Assembly: GCA_934095845.1 (NCBI GenBank)
Contig: CAKOKS010000005.1
Location: 6,173 to 70,172 of the forward strand
Direction of reading: 5' to 3'
From: an uncultured Bacilli bacterium
Lineage (GTDB): Bacteria > Bacillota_I > Bacilli_A > RF39 > UBA660
Length of the DNA: 64,000 nt
Shown here: in pieces, positions 17,941 to 26,346 of the stretch
Position numbering within the stretch: position 1 is the stretch's first letter
Layout: every line of letters starts with the position of its first letter
Position numbers and translations under genes: made by a program
The notes under the pieces: generated by a model
The model's database searches: none
Told to the model about the DNA's origin: nothing
Seen by the model: only the letters and a program-made list of their open reading frames with translations

Positions 17941-19177
17941 CTTTAATAATATCAATTGCTTTACGCATTTCAAGTTCGTATTTGATTCCTTCTTCTCCAC
18001 CAACGTATCTTAAGAATTCATCTTTTTGAATTCCATATTTATCACAAGAATCTTTAATTTCTTTTTCTATTTCTTCTTTAGTCGCAACTAATTTCTTTTC
18101 ATCAATAATTGCTTCAAGTAAATATCTAGTTTTAATTCTTGCAATAGCTTGTGGTTTCATCATTGATTTCATATCTTCAAGCTTAGTATTAGTCATTGAT
18201 AAATATTGTTCAAGACTTACACCTTGCATTTGAAGTTCTTGTCTATATTGATTAATCATTCTTTCAATTTCAGAATCAATTATTTCATTATTGATTTCAA
18301 CTTTCATATTATCTGTTGCAATATGTAATAATTCATCTACATATTTATCATCAGCTTCATGATTCTTATGTTCTTCAAGATCTTTTTTTACATGTTCTTC
18401 TAATTTTTCAATTGAATCTACTCCATCAATTCCTAAATCTTCAAAGAAATCTTTATTGATTTCAGGCATAACACGTTCTTTTATTTCTCTTACAGTAACT
18501 TTGAATAAAACATCTTTATTTTTAAGTTCTTCTGTATAGTTTTCTGGGAATTTTAAATTTAATTCACGAGTTTCACCAACACTAGCACCAATAAGTCCAC
18601 TTTCAAATCCTGGAATGAATGTATTTGAACCTATTTCTAGAGGATAATTTGCTCCAGTACCACCATCTAACTTTTTACCATCAACAAATCCTTCAAAGTC
18701 GATTACAGCAGTATTACCTTCTTCAATGCTTCCATTTTCTTTGATAACAACTTCTGCCATATGTTCTTTCATATGATTTATTTCATGTTCAATTTCTTCT
18801 TTAGTAACTTTTACTTCTTCACGTTTAACACCAAGTTTAGTATAAGCTCCTAAAGTAACTTCTGGTTTAGATATAAATGTAAATTCGATTACACATGAAT
18901 CTTTATCTACCGATTCAATATTAACAGTTGGTTCACAAGCTAATGTAACATTTGCTTCTTTTAAAGTGCTTTCATATCTTTCATTTATTGCTATATCACA
19001 TGCATCCATAAAAAGTGATTCTACTCCAACTTTTTTGATATAAATATCTTTAGGAACAGCACCTTTTCTAAATCCATCGACTTTAATGTCTTTTTTCTTT
19101 TTATCGTATGCTTTATCTAAGCAATTTTGCCAAGATTCACCATCTACAGTAATTTTAATTGTTTTTACGTTTTTCAT
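17933..19177 (-). CDS. tig: Trigger factor
   Basis: 414 residues. The N-terminal ribosome-binding domain contains the signature 'GFRKGAVPKDI' (about 33-43). A central FKBP-type peptidyl-prolyl isomerase domain with 'NTAVIDFEGFVDGK' and 'FIPGFESGLIGASVGE' spans about 150-230. The C-terminal helical domain is chaperone-active. It binds nascent chains at the tunnel exit. A longer frame starts at 19201, but the ATG at 19177 is preceded by AAAGGAAG at the right distance and matches the usual N-terminus, so I use it. It has its own promoter. Confidence 0.95.
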   Translation of the reverse strand: MKNVKTIKITVDGESWQNCLDKAYDKKKKDIKVDGFRKGAVPKDIYIKKVGVESLFMDACDIAINERYESTLKEANVTLACEPTVNIESVDKDSCVIEFTFISKPEVTLGAYTKLGVKREEVKVTKEEIEHEINHMKEHMAEVVIKENGSIEEGNTAVIDFEGFVDGKKLDGGTGANYPLEIGSNTFIPGFESGLIGASVGETRELNLKFPENYTEELKNKDVLFKVTVREIKERVMPEINKDFFEDLGIDGVDSIEKLEEHVKKDLEEHKNHEADDKYVDELLHIATDNMKVEINNEIIDSEIERMINQYRQELQMQGVSLEQYLSMTNTKLEDMKSMMKPQAIARIKTRYLLEAIIDEKKLVATKEEIEKEIKDSCDKYGIQKDEFLRYVGGEEGIKYELEMRKAIDIIKEG

Positions 19178-19204
19178 AGTATTCTTCCTTTCATATACCA
19201 CATT

Positions 19205-19233
19205 ATTATATAGTAAATACGTTTTAAAAGCAA
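19205..19233 (-). promoter_or_regulatory. Promoter of tig, overlapping the upstream terminator
   Basis: The minus strand reads TTGCTT, 17 bp, TATAAT. The -35 box lies in the stem of the terminator for the preceding gene. Confidence 0.72.
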
Positions 19234-19248
19234 TAAAAACTCATTGCT
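19225..19248 (-). terminator. Terminator of the 144-aa gene
   Basis: A 6-bp perfect stem AGCAAT / ATTGCT with an 8-nt loop, then TTTAAAA on the minus strand. Its stem supplies the -35 box of tig. Confidence 0.6.
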
Positions 19249-19271
19249 CATTTTACATTTATTTACATATA

Positions 19272-19706
19272 TTATCTGCTTCTTCCACGGTGCATTTCAT
19301 AATCTATTTCTTGATTAAATTTAAGAATAGTTTTCTTTCTTTTTAGTTCTGTATCTAAATAGTATAGTTTATTTAAATACTCTTTATATTTTTCAATTGT
19401 AAGATGCTTTTTATATTCAAAGTCAACTATACTTTTTAATCTAGATACTTCATCTAATAACATTGATATTGTGTCGTCATCATCTTCATCACTTGTAACA
19501 TAAGCATAAATTGACTTAGTCATTTTATCAAAAATGGTATCAAAGTTATAAAGAATTATATTTGTAAGAACTTTACTTCTTATTGTTACTCCTGAATCAT
19601 TGATAATTGATTTAAATTTAGGATAATAGACATATCCATCTGAATCAAATTCAAAGTAATCAATACTACCTTTTATCTTCTTTCGATCAACAACAAACGA
19701 TACCAT
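19272..19706 (-). CDS. Hypothetical protein downstream of trmD
   Basis: 144 residues, soluble, unrecognised. It has a beta-rich N-terminal half with several Tyr/Phe ('YFEFDSDGYVYYPKF'), an acidic patch 'DEDDDD' in the middle and a Lys-rich coiled-coil-like C-terminal half. No signal peptide. The RBS is AGGAGGTG and it starts 11 nt after the trmD stop, so it belongs to the rimM-trmD operon. Its role may relate to translation by context only. Confidence 0.75.
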   Translation of the reverse strand: MVSFVVDRKKIKGSIDYFEFDSDGYVYYPKFKSIINDSGVTIRSKVLTNIILYNFDTIFDKMTKSIYAYVTSDEDDDDTISMLLDEVSRLKSIVDFEYKKHLTIEKYKEYLNKLYYLDTELKRKKTILKFNQEIDYEMHRGRSR

Positions 19707-19717
19707 AAATACACCTC

Positions 19718-20380
19718 CTATTTTAATAAATCAGGTCTTTTTTCTTTAGTTCTTTTTAGGGCTTCATTTTTTCGCCATTCAGCTATTTTGGCATGATCTC
19801 CACTTAATAATACACTTGGTACTTCATCACCATTAAATTCACTTGGTCTTGTATAAACTGGATAATCAAGTAAATTATTATTAAATGATTCATTATCACT
19901 TGATTCTTGTCTTATTACACCTGGAATTAGTCTTATTATTGAATCACTCATAGCCATAGCTGGTATTTCTCCACCAGTTAAAATAAAGTCTCCAATAGAT
20001 AGTTCCATATCTATACATTTTAATATTCGGTCATCTATTCCTTCATAATGTCCACATACAAATATTAGATGTTTGTGCTTACTTAAATCATAAGAAATAC
20101 TTTGATTAAAGGTTTTACCACCTGGACTCATTAATATAACTAATGAACCATCATCTTTTACAGATTCAATTGCTTTTAAAACTATGTCAACTCGCATTAC
20201 CATGCCAGCTCCACCACCATATGGAGTATCATCAACTTGTTTATTATTTAAATGTGAAAAATCACGTATGTTAACTATTTCTATATCAACAAGTTTTGAA
20301 TCAATTGCTCTTTTGATTATAGAAGAAGATACAAAATTTTCAAACATCTCTGGAAAAAGTGTAAGTATGCTTATTTTCAT
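19718..20380 (-). CDS. trmD: tRNA (guanine-N1)-methyltransferase
   Basis: 220 residues of the SPOUT class with a deep trefoil knot. Signatures: 'DDTPYGGGAGMVMR' (about 51-64), 'LMSPGGKTF', 'FVCGHYEGIDDRI' and 'SIGDFILTGGEIPAM'. It methylates G37 in tRNAs next to the anticodon using S-adenosylmethionine and prevents +1 frameshifting. Its ATG overlaps the rimM stop by 4 nt (translational coupling). Length is slightly shorter than E. coli TrmD but covers the catalytic core. Confidence 0.96.
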   Translation of the reverse strand: MKISILTLFPEMFENFVSSSIIKRAIDSKLVDIEIVNIRDFSHLNNKQVDDTPYGGGAGMVMRVDIVLKAIESVKDDGSLVILMSPGGKTFNQSISYDLSKHKHLIFVCGHYEGIDDRILKCIDMELSIGDFILTGGEIPAMAMSDSIIRLIPGVIRQESSDNESFNNNLLDYPVYTRPSEFNGDEVPSVLLSGDHAKIAEWRKNEALKRTKEKRPDLLK

Positions 20381-20844
20381 ATAAATAACTCCTTTACTTT
20401 TTCATTAACAATAACTTTATCTTTATTTTTTTCAATTATAAAATCTCCTAAAAGAGGAATTAATACTTTTTTATTATTTATATTACATATTAAAAGAGGA
20501 TTAGCTCCATTTTCATAATCAGTAACTAAGCCAATGCATTCATCATTTAAATAAACTGGTACATCAATTAAATCACTTAAGAATGTTACATTTTCACTTA
20601 ATGTACTACGATCAATAAAAACACTTTTACCTTTGTACATAATTATATCATTTATATTATTAATATCTTTAAATGTAACCATATCATAACCTTTATGAAC
20701 TCGGTAAGAAACTATTTCAAATGATTTAGATGCAATAGTTAAAATATTTCCTTTTTTAAATATTTCTTCTTTATGATCTAAATCGCTTTGAATTTTAATT
20801 TCACCTTTTATACCATGTGTATTTGTAAACTTTCCTACATACAT
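20377..20844 (-). CDS. rimM: Ribosome maturation factor RimM
   Basis: 155 residues: an N-terminal RimM domain starting 'VGKFTNTHGIKGEIKIQSD' (the family signature) and a C-terminal PRC-barrel. It assists 16S processing and 30S assembly near S19. RBS TTAGGAG lies before the ATG. It overlaps trmD by 4 nt, the usual bacterial pairing; rpsP, often upstream of rimM, is not here, and the GDPD gene lies directly upstream. Confidence 0.93.
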   Translation of the reverse strand: MYVGKFTNTHGIKGEIKIQSDLDHKEEIFKKGNILTIASKSFEIVSYRVHKGYDMVTFKDINNINDIIMYKGKSVFIDRSTLSENVTFLSDLIDVPVYLNDECIGLVTDYENGANPLLICNINNKKVLIPLLGDFIIEKNKDKVIVNEKVKELFI

Positions 20845-20891
20845 AAATGATCTCCTAACTAGTTAATCAACTTACTTAATGATTTATTATA

Positions 20892-21578
20892 TTACTCATC
20901 TGTATCAATTTCAAGAATATTATCAAATTCTAAATTATCATATAAAGTATTAACTCGGTTATATTCTGCTTTATTTAATACTTTATATCCAATAACTAAT
21001 TTATTAGCACGCATTCTTTTTATTCTATTATCATTAAATAATAAAATATTTACATTTAAATAATCGTACTTTTTAAAGAAGTAATCTTTCATACAATTCT
21101 TTTTACATATTAAGTAACCTGTTACATAATTTTTTCTATTTTTATAAAACCATTTAAGAATACTTAAATGAAATGATTGTACGGCAAATAACCCTTTATA
21201 ATTATCTAAAATAGAAACTATCTTTTCTTCGAATTGATTCTTTTTAACTTTATTTCTTAATTCAATTATTATTGGAACACTTCCATTGATCATTTCAAGA
21301 GCTTCTTTTAAAGTTGGAATTTGATATTTAGCAATATAACATAGTTCTTCATAAGTCATTTTATTAATATCACTTTCTACATGTAGAAGTCTTTCTAATG
21401 AATCATCATGAAAACATACGATTTCACCATCTTTAAGTATATGAGTATCTATATGAATAATATATCCTTTTTTAACCGCTCTTAAATATGCACTTAAGGT
21501 ATTTTCATATATTCTTTTATTATCATAAATGCCACGATGAGCAATTTTCGCACTTTTTAAAAATGAGATGTCTTTCAC
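20892..21578 (-). CDS. Glycerophosphodiester phosphodiesterase family protein
   Basis: About 228 residues with GDPD TIM-barrel motifs: 'IAHRG' with 'YENTLSAYLRAVKKG', then 'KDGEIVCFHDDSLERL', 'IPTLKEALEMI' and 'IIELRNKV'. The usual 'E.D' after the ENT motif reads 'HIDTH', a substitution at a metal-binding position that needs attention. Family reaction: hydrolysis of glycerophosphodiesters to glycerol-3-phosphate. The frame is open to an ATG at 21632, but that codon lies inside the upstream terminator stem; the GTG at 21578 has GGTGG 5 nt upstream and is preferred. An extended -10 (TGATACAAT, about 21591-21600) precedes it. Confidence 0.82.
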   Translation of the reverse strand: MKDISFLKSAKIAHRGIYDNKRIYENTLSAYLRAVKKGYIIHIDTHILKDGEIVCFHDDSLERLLHVESDINKMTYEELCYIAKYQIPTLKEALEMINGSVPIIIELRNKVKKNQFEEKIVSILDNYKGLFAVQSFHLSILKWFYKNRKNYVTGYLICKKNCMKDYFFKKYDYLNVNILLFNDNRIKRMRANKLVIGYKVLNKAEYNRVNTLYDNLEFDNILEIDTDE

Positions 21579-21621
21579 TCTTACCACCATAGTAATTGTA
21601 TCAAAAATAAGCATTAAATAA

Positions 21622-21650
21622 AAGAAAAACATATAGAAAATCTATATGTT
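21622..21650 (-). terminator. Terminator of the surface-protein operon
   Basis: A 10-bp perfect stem AACATATAGA / TCTATATGTT with a 3-nt loop, followed by TTTCTTTTATTT on the minus strand. Confidence 0.85.
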
Positions 21651-23085
21651 ATGCTAAAACTATTCGATAAGAGTGTTGTGAATTATTACCTCCATTAAAA
21701 TTTTTAAAACTAAAAGCACCAGCTAGTATTCCATAAGAATAATATCCTCCCCTAGTAAACCAAGGGCTTGTTGTAGTAACAAATATTGCATATTCTTGGT
21801 ACCAAGAGCTATGATATCTTGCCACATTGTCTCCATCCTTAAAACTATTAAACGGTCCAGTTTCCCCAGTAGCATCTCCTAATATTCTATATTGAAATCT
21901 AGTTCCATTTGAAGATGTACTATATATATCAAAATATTTAGTATCATAATTACCGATTGTAGTCTTACTGAAACCACTTGAACCAAAATAAGTGTCAATA
22001 TATGATGCCATATATTCATGAGCACCGCCTGCCATGTCATATATACCTGTAATGTTATCTGTCGTACTTGCTGCATAACCGATTTCTGTATTATATGCAG
22101 AATTGTATGTATCACCATCTCCGGAAGTTCCGGTGTAAGTATGCTGCGATGACGTTGGTAATGCTGCATAACCAGTCTTGGCACTAGAATTATTATTGTT
22201 TCTTATTTCTTTGCCAGCTCCATATTTTGAATGAGCAAGATATGCAACTGCTCCCCATTCTGTATTTTTCATCATATGTGAATTCATATCTCTTAAATAA
22301 TTATATGAATTTTGAAAAGCATTCATAACTGTTATAGCTCTCCAAGAAAACATATTAGGTTTTATTAATATATTAGAAACATTGACTTCATTTTTTCGAG
22401 CAGTGGCCGCACTGGTTGCTCCTTTATATCCTGTTTCAAATTTTCCTACCCAAAAGCCATTTACTCCCATAGATATAAATGCTGGGTGTGTCATGTATTC
22501 TCCATTATCACAATTACCAGATTCACCTGAAACAAGTGGTGTTTCACAAGATACGCCTTCTTTATCAATTGTATTGGCAACACTAAAGACTACATCAATA
22601 ACGTGAGCAGTATCTAATGAACCTGTACTTTTTCCGTCTGAATTTACATTCCATAATTTATATTTAAATTTTGGTATCCATACAAAATAACTTTGTATAT
22701 CTGCTTCACTAATTGTATCTCCAACAGCATATGTTTTACTTGGACTTTCAATTAGAATAACTGCATTTGCCCAACGTTTTTCACAATAGTTATACCAATC
22801 TCCTGCAGCGTCAGCATAAGTTACTGTCCCATCATCTGCTATTGTTACTGGTATTAACCCACTATATAATTTAGGAGAAGCAGCATTGTTTAAACAATCA
22901 TTGTTTTTAGGACATGAATCTTGATAAAGTGAATCTAACGCATCGTTAACAGTATCAACATCCCAATTTTTGTCATATGAAGAATATTCAATGTCTCTGC
23001 CTTTTAATGTTGAAAGTGCATATGATACTCCACAGGTAATTGACACAATAATTAATAAAATAATTATAATAATATTTCTTTTCAT
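21649..23085 (-). CDS. Secreted FGE/C-type-lectin-like surface protein (paralogue 1)
   Basis: 478 residues. An N-terminal membrane anchor or uncleaved signal (residues ~3-24) is followed by 'NWDVDTVNDALDSLY' and a long Trp/Tyr/Gly-rich extracellular domain. Landmarks 'FVWIPKFKYKLWN', 'THPAFI.MGVNGFWVGKFE', 'MMKNTEWGAVAYL', 'GIYDMAGGAHEYMAS' and a C-terminal 'WFTRGG...AGAFSF..FNGG...YRIVL' fit the formylglycine-generating-enzyme / C-type-lectin fold. No FGE catalytic Cys pair is evident, so a binding role is more likely. It is about half identical by eye to the next gene upstream. RBS AGGAA. Last gene of a three-gene operon. Confidence 0.85.
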   Translation of the reverse strand: MKRNIIIIILLIIVSITCGVSYALSTLKGRDIEYSSYDKNWDVDTVNDALDSLYQDSCPKNNDCLNNAASPKLYSGLIPVTIADDGTVTYADAAGDWYNYCEKRWANAVILIESPSKTYAVGDTISEADIQSYFVWIPKFKYKLWNVNSDGKSTGSLDTAHVIDVVFSVANTIDKEGVSCETPLVSGESGNCDNGEYMTHPAFISMGVNGFWVGKFETGYKGATSAATARKNEVNVSNILIKPNMFSWRAITVMNAFQNSYNYLRDMNSHMMKNTEWGAVAYLAHSKYGAGKEIRNNNNSSAKTGYAALPTSSQHTYTGTSGDGDTYNSAYNTEIGYAASTTDNITGIYDMAGGAHEYMASYIDTYFGSSGFSKTTIGNYDTKYFDIYSTSSNGTRFQYRILGDATGETGPFNSFKDGDNVARYHSSWYQEYAIFVTTTSPWFTRGGYYSYGILAGAFSFKNFNGGNNSQHSYRIVLA

Positions 23086-23104
23086 ACTTCATTCCTTTCC
23101 ATAG

Positions 23105-24610
23105 CTAGGATAATACCAATCTATAACCCCTGCCAGCATTTGCTGCTCCATTATATCCTTGGAAAGCAAATTGATTAGCTAAAACTCCCGTTGTTGATGC
23201 TTGTCCACGATTAAACCAAGCATATGCGCTAGCAGTAGTAGCAAAACTTGATGTAGATCTATACCATTCATCATGATATCTTGATGTTCCATCATTATCC
23301 ATGTAAGTTTTAAATGGTCCCATTTCCCCAGTGGCGTCTCCCAATATCCTATATTGAAACGTGGTTTGTGAAGATGAAGCGTTATATATGTCAAAATATT
23401 TTTCATCATAAGTAGCAATTGAAGTTGCATTAAATCCACTTGACCCAAATCTTGTACTAAGATATGACGCCATATATTCTATAGCACCTCCAGCCATATC
23501 ATATATTCCCGTTATATTACCAGTTGTACTTGCTAAATATCCTATACTAGAATTATAAACGTCGTAGTAATCAGAACCGGCACCATACGTTCCCAGATAT
23601 GTTTGCTGATTTGTTGAAGGCAATGCACTCACACCAGTTATTTTTGGGTTTGAATTATTAATATTAACCTTTTTATTGATTCCATACTTTGAATGTGATA
23701 AATAAGCAACAGCTCCCCATTCTGTATTTTTCATCATGTGTGAATCTAATTCACGATTATAATTATATGCTGTTTCAAACATTTCTTTGACGGTTATGTT
23801 TGTTTTTGAACTATGGTTTGGTTTTGATGAAACACCTCTTTCATAATTTATTTGTTTTTTTTCGTCAGTTGATGAATCGGCGTATATTATATCGGCGTCG
23901 GAAGCTTCAAACTTACCTACCCAAAATCCATTTACTCCCATAGATATAAATGCTGGATGAGTCATATATTCGCCATTATCACAATTTCCTGATTCGCCGG
24001 TTAGAAGAGGAGCTGCGCAAGACACACCTTCTACATCAGTGGTATCATTTTTATCAAAAACAATGTCTATACTATGCGCTAATTTAGTAGCTCCAGTACT
24101 TTTTCCATCTGAATTCACGTTCCACAATTTGTATTTAAATTTTGGAATCCATACAAAATAACTTTGAATATCGTCTTCTTTAATAATATCTCCAGGTTTA
24201 TATTCAGGTACTTTAGTATAACTACTTTCACTAGTGGTGTCTGATGAAGAATTATCATCTATGTATTTATTAAGCATAACTGCATTTGCCCAGCGTTTTT
24301 CACAATAATCATACCAACTAGTTGTTGTATCTGCACGTCTTACCGTTCCATCATCATCTATAGTTACTGGTATAAATGCTTCATCATCATAAAATTTTGG
24401 CTCAGCTATATCTCCACAGGCATTTGCACTTCCACATTTATCTTTGTATAAATCACTTATTGCTTCTTGTACATTTGATACATTCCAACTTGTATCTTTT
24501 GGAGAATATACTACATCTCTTGCTTGACACAAATTATATGCATATACAGAAGTTGCACCAATAACTATTAGAAGGAGAAAGATAATGATCTTATGTTTTA
24601 TATCTTTCAT
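23105..24610 (-). CDS. Secreted FGE/C-type-lectin-like surface protein (paralogue 2)
   Basis: 501 residues with the same layout as its downstream neighbour: N-terminal membrane segment (~9-27), 'SWNVSNVQEAISDLY', then the FGE/C-type-lectin-like domain with 'FVWIPKFKYKLWN', 'MMKNTEWGAVAYLSHSKYG' and 'GIYDMAGGAIEYMAS'. The C-terminal ~40 residues keep the scaffold 'WF.RG....G.LA..F.F....NG......YR.VL' while most exposed positions differ from paralogue 1. It has an extra 25-residue Ser/Thr/Pro-rich insertion near residue 115-140. The start overlaps the stop of the upstream gene (ATGA). Surface location is inferred from the signal and the lack of other membrane segments. Confidence 0.85.
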   Translation of the reverse strand: MKDIKHKIIIFLLLIVIGATSVYAYNLCQARDVVYSPKDTSWNVSNVQEAISDLYKDKCGSANACGDIAEPKFYDDEAFIPVTIDDDGTVRRADTTTSWYDYCEKRWANAVMLNKYIDDNSSSDTTSESSYTKVPEYKPGDIIKEDDIQSYFVWIPKFKYKLWNVNSDGKSTGATKLAHSIDIVFDKNDTTDVEGVSCAAPLLTGESGNCDNGEYMTHPAFISMGVNGFWVGKFEASDADIIYADSSTDEKKQINYERGVSSKPNHSSKTNITVKEMFETAYNYNRELDSHMMKNTEWGAVAYLSHSKYGINKKVNINNSNPKITGVSALPSTNQQTYLGTYGAGSDYYDVYNSSIGYLASTTGNITGIYDMAGGAIEYMASYLSTRFGSSGFNATSIATYDEKYFDIYNASSSQTTFQYRILGDATGEMGPFKTYMDNDGTSRYHDEWYRSTSSFATTASAYAWFNRGQASTTGVLANQFAFQGYNGAANAGRGYRLVLS

Positions 24611-25161
24611 TTTTTTATCCTTTCTCTTAAGTCGTCAAGCGCTTCTTTTACAGTTGTCGCTTTCCATCCACTTATGCTTGAAGAAAATTCAACTGTTTCA
24701 GCATTTCCATCATATTCATTTGATGCTTCTGTTCTTTCAAGAACATCAACATTCATTTTACAAGTTATTGTATCAGTAGTTACATCTTTTAAAGTAATTG
24801 TTGATGTAAGTACTGTATGTGCTTCAATTAAACCAATTTGATTAATATTTATAGTTGCTGCTTTATCAGTTGTACACGAAAGAGATACATTTCCATCATA
24901 TAAAGAACTTATATTTTTAACACGATAAGTAACTGTACTTGCTCCTGCTTCTGGATTTATAGTGAACTCATCCCCGTTTGTATTTATTTGATCTGATAAA
25001 TTTACATCATCTAAATGAATACTACTTATATAAATTCTATAATCAGCATCATTAAAGTTAATATTTGCTTTTCCATATATATTTACTGTTGTATGATAAG
25101 CTGCATAGCCAATTGTCATAAGCATTATAACTAACAAAACTCCAAATCTTTTTTTGTTCAT
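24607..25161 (-). CDS. Membrane-anchored small beta-rich surface protein
   Basis: 184 residues: basic start, one membrane segment ('FGVLLVIMLMTIGYAAY'), then a beta-rich extracellular domain reminiscent of TasA/camelysin- or SipW-linked proteins, with two cysteines. The C-terminus 'SGWKATTVKEALDDLRERIKK' carries the same 'W..TV.EAL.DL' motif that both lectin-like neighbours have after their membrane segment. The start at 25161 is preferred over 25176 because the protein then begins 'MNKKRFG', a standard anchor. It is the first gene of the operon and overlaps the next by 4 nt. The family assignment is tentative. Confidence 0.75.
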   Translation of the reverse strand: MNKKRFGVLLVIMLMTIGYAAYHTTVNIYGKANINFNDADYRIYISSIHLDDVNLSDQINTNGDEFTINPEAGASTVTYRVKNISSLYDGNVSLSCTTDKAATININQIGLIEAHTVLTSTITLKDVTTDTITCKMNVDVLERTEASNEYDGNAETVEFSSSISGWKATTVKEALDDLRERIKK

Positions 25162-25188
25162 ATTAGCACACACCATTCTATTATCATT

Positions 25189-25587
25189 TTAGTATAATTT
25201 GAAAATTAATGCAATATAAAAACCCTTTTTGAGGGTTAAATTAAATTGCATTAATACACCAATACTTGTTTCATTATATAGATTTAAAAAGTTTTCTTTT
25301 AAATCACTTCCAGTTACTTCTTCTGAATTACTTTGTACAAGAATTGCATAATCTTTTGAATCACTTAATATAAAACTATATCCATAATCTTTTGCTTTCC
25401 AAGAAGAAGGCACACTTACATATAATGGAGCTGCTACAATTTGTTTTGCTTTAGTGTCTTTACTTTCTTGTGCTTTTGTTGTAGCTTTATCATCAACACC
25501 AATTGAATCTTCCTTTTGGCTTCCACAACCACACAAAGTTAAAGTTAAACTTAAAACTGCAAATAAAGAAACAAATTTCTTTTTTAT
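25189..25587 (-). pseudogene. Decayed lipoprotein gene
   Basis: The reading frame encodes a typical lipoprotein leader 'KKKFVSLFAVLSLTLTLCGCGS' with lipobox Cys, then a Lys/Thr/Ser-rich linker and about 60 residues of a globular domain. The codon where the initiator should stand is ATA (25585-25587), directly before AAA-AAG-AAA, with no ATG, GTG or TTG at a sensible position; the only alternative is a TTG just before the lipobox, which would remove the signal peptide. At the 3' end the frame runs through a terminator hairpin (25216-25237) and stops beyond it. I read this as a gene with a lost start and a truncated end. An ATA start cannot be excluded. Confidence 0.6.
25211..25237 (-). terminator. 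Terminator within the decayed lipoprotein frame
   Basis: Stem AACCCT / AGGGTT with flanking A-T pairs, then TTTTTATATT on the minus strand. Confidence 0.7.
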
Positions 25588-25640
25588 ATAAACTTCTTTT
25601 CTATATTAATTAGATATTATACTTAATAAATTTTTCAATG

Positions 25641-26345
25641 TTATTTATAAAGTTCGTATAAGAGAATTGATGTTGCAATAGATACGTTTAATGATTCACA
25701 CACTGGATTCATTTTTATATGTACTTTATTATTTACTTCATCACTTATTTCTTTTCTTACTCCTTCTCCTTCATTTCCCATGATAAGAGCATAAGATTTA
25801 TCTATCTTTATATCATTTATGTCATTACCTGAAGAAACATCAGTTGTAATAAAAGTATAGTTATCTTTATTTTCTTTTATAAATGAAAGTAAATCTCTTT
25901 TTAAATAGTTGATTTTAAAAAGCATTCCTTCACTTCCTCTTATAACTTTTGGGTTATATAAATCTACTGTATCTAAGCTTGCAACTATAGAATCTACTCC
26001 AAAAGAAATAGCACTTCTAATAATTGTTCCTAAATTACCTGGATCTTGTATACCATCAAGTATAAGAATATTTCCATGTATTGGTCTTTCTTTTAACTCT
26101 TTTATAACTGCTAAAATTTTAGGAGGATTTGTAAGATTAGAAAGTTTTTTCATAACATTAACACTTACTGTTGTAGAATAATCTCTTTCATCTAAAGAAA
26201 ATGCTTCAATTACTAAATTATTTTTAAAAGCTTCTTCTACTAAATGTTCACCTTCTACAATTAACATATGCTCTTTATCACGATATTTTTTTTCATTAAG
26301 TTTAGCATATTGTTTTATTTTTTCATTATTAACTGATTCAATCAT
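25641..26345 (-). CDS. TrmH/SpoU-family RNA 2'-O-methyltransferase
   Basis: 234 residues: N-terminal substrate-binding domain of L30e type ('LIVEGEHLVEEAF') and a C-terminal SPOUT knot with the three motifs 'NLGTIIRSAISFG' (~107-119), 'ALIMGNEGEGV' (~190-200) and 'LNVSIATSILLYEL' (~218-231). This architecture is typical of 23S rRNA 2'-O-methyltransferases (RlmB/TsnR/YsgA type). The exact nucleotide target is not readable. It starts 1 nt downstream of the YgjP-like gene and is probably the last gene of the der operon. Confidence 0.9.
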   Translation of the reverse strand: MIESVNNEKIKQYAKLNEKKYRDKEHMLIVEGEHLVEEAFKNNLVIEAFSLDERDYSTTVSVNVMKKLSNLTNPPKILAVIKELKERPIHGNILILDGIQDPGNLGTIIRSAISFGVDSIVASLDTVDLYNPKVIRGSEGMLFKINYLKRDLLSFIKENKDNYTFITTDVSSGNDINDIKIDKSYALIMGNEGEGVRKEISDEVNNKVHIKMNPVCESLNVSIATSILLYELYK

Positions 26346-26346
26346 A

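Noticed and set aside
21879..22184. Frames inside the lectin-like genes (also 23179-23448)
   Set aside because: Shadow frames with His/Gln/Met-rich composition produced by the Tyr/Trp/Asn-rich real genes.
21649..24610. An active diversity-generating retroelement target
   Set aside because: No reverse transcriptase or template repeat is in the window and the two C-termini differ by synonymous as well as non-adenine changes.
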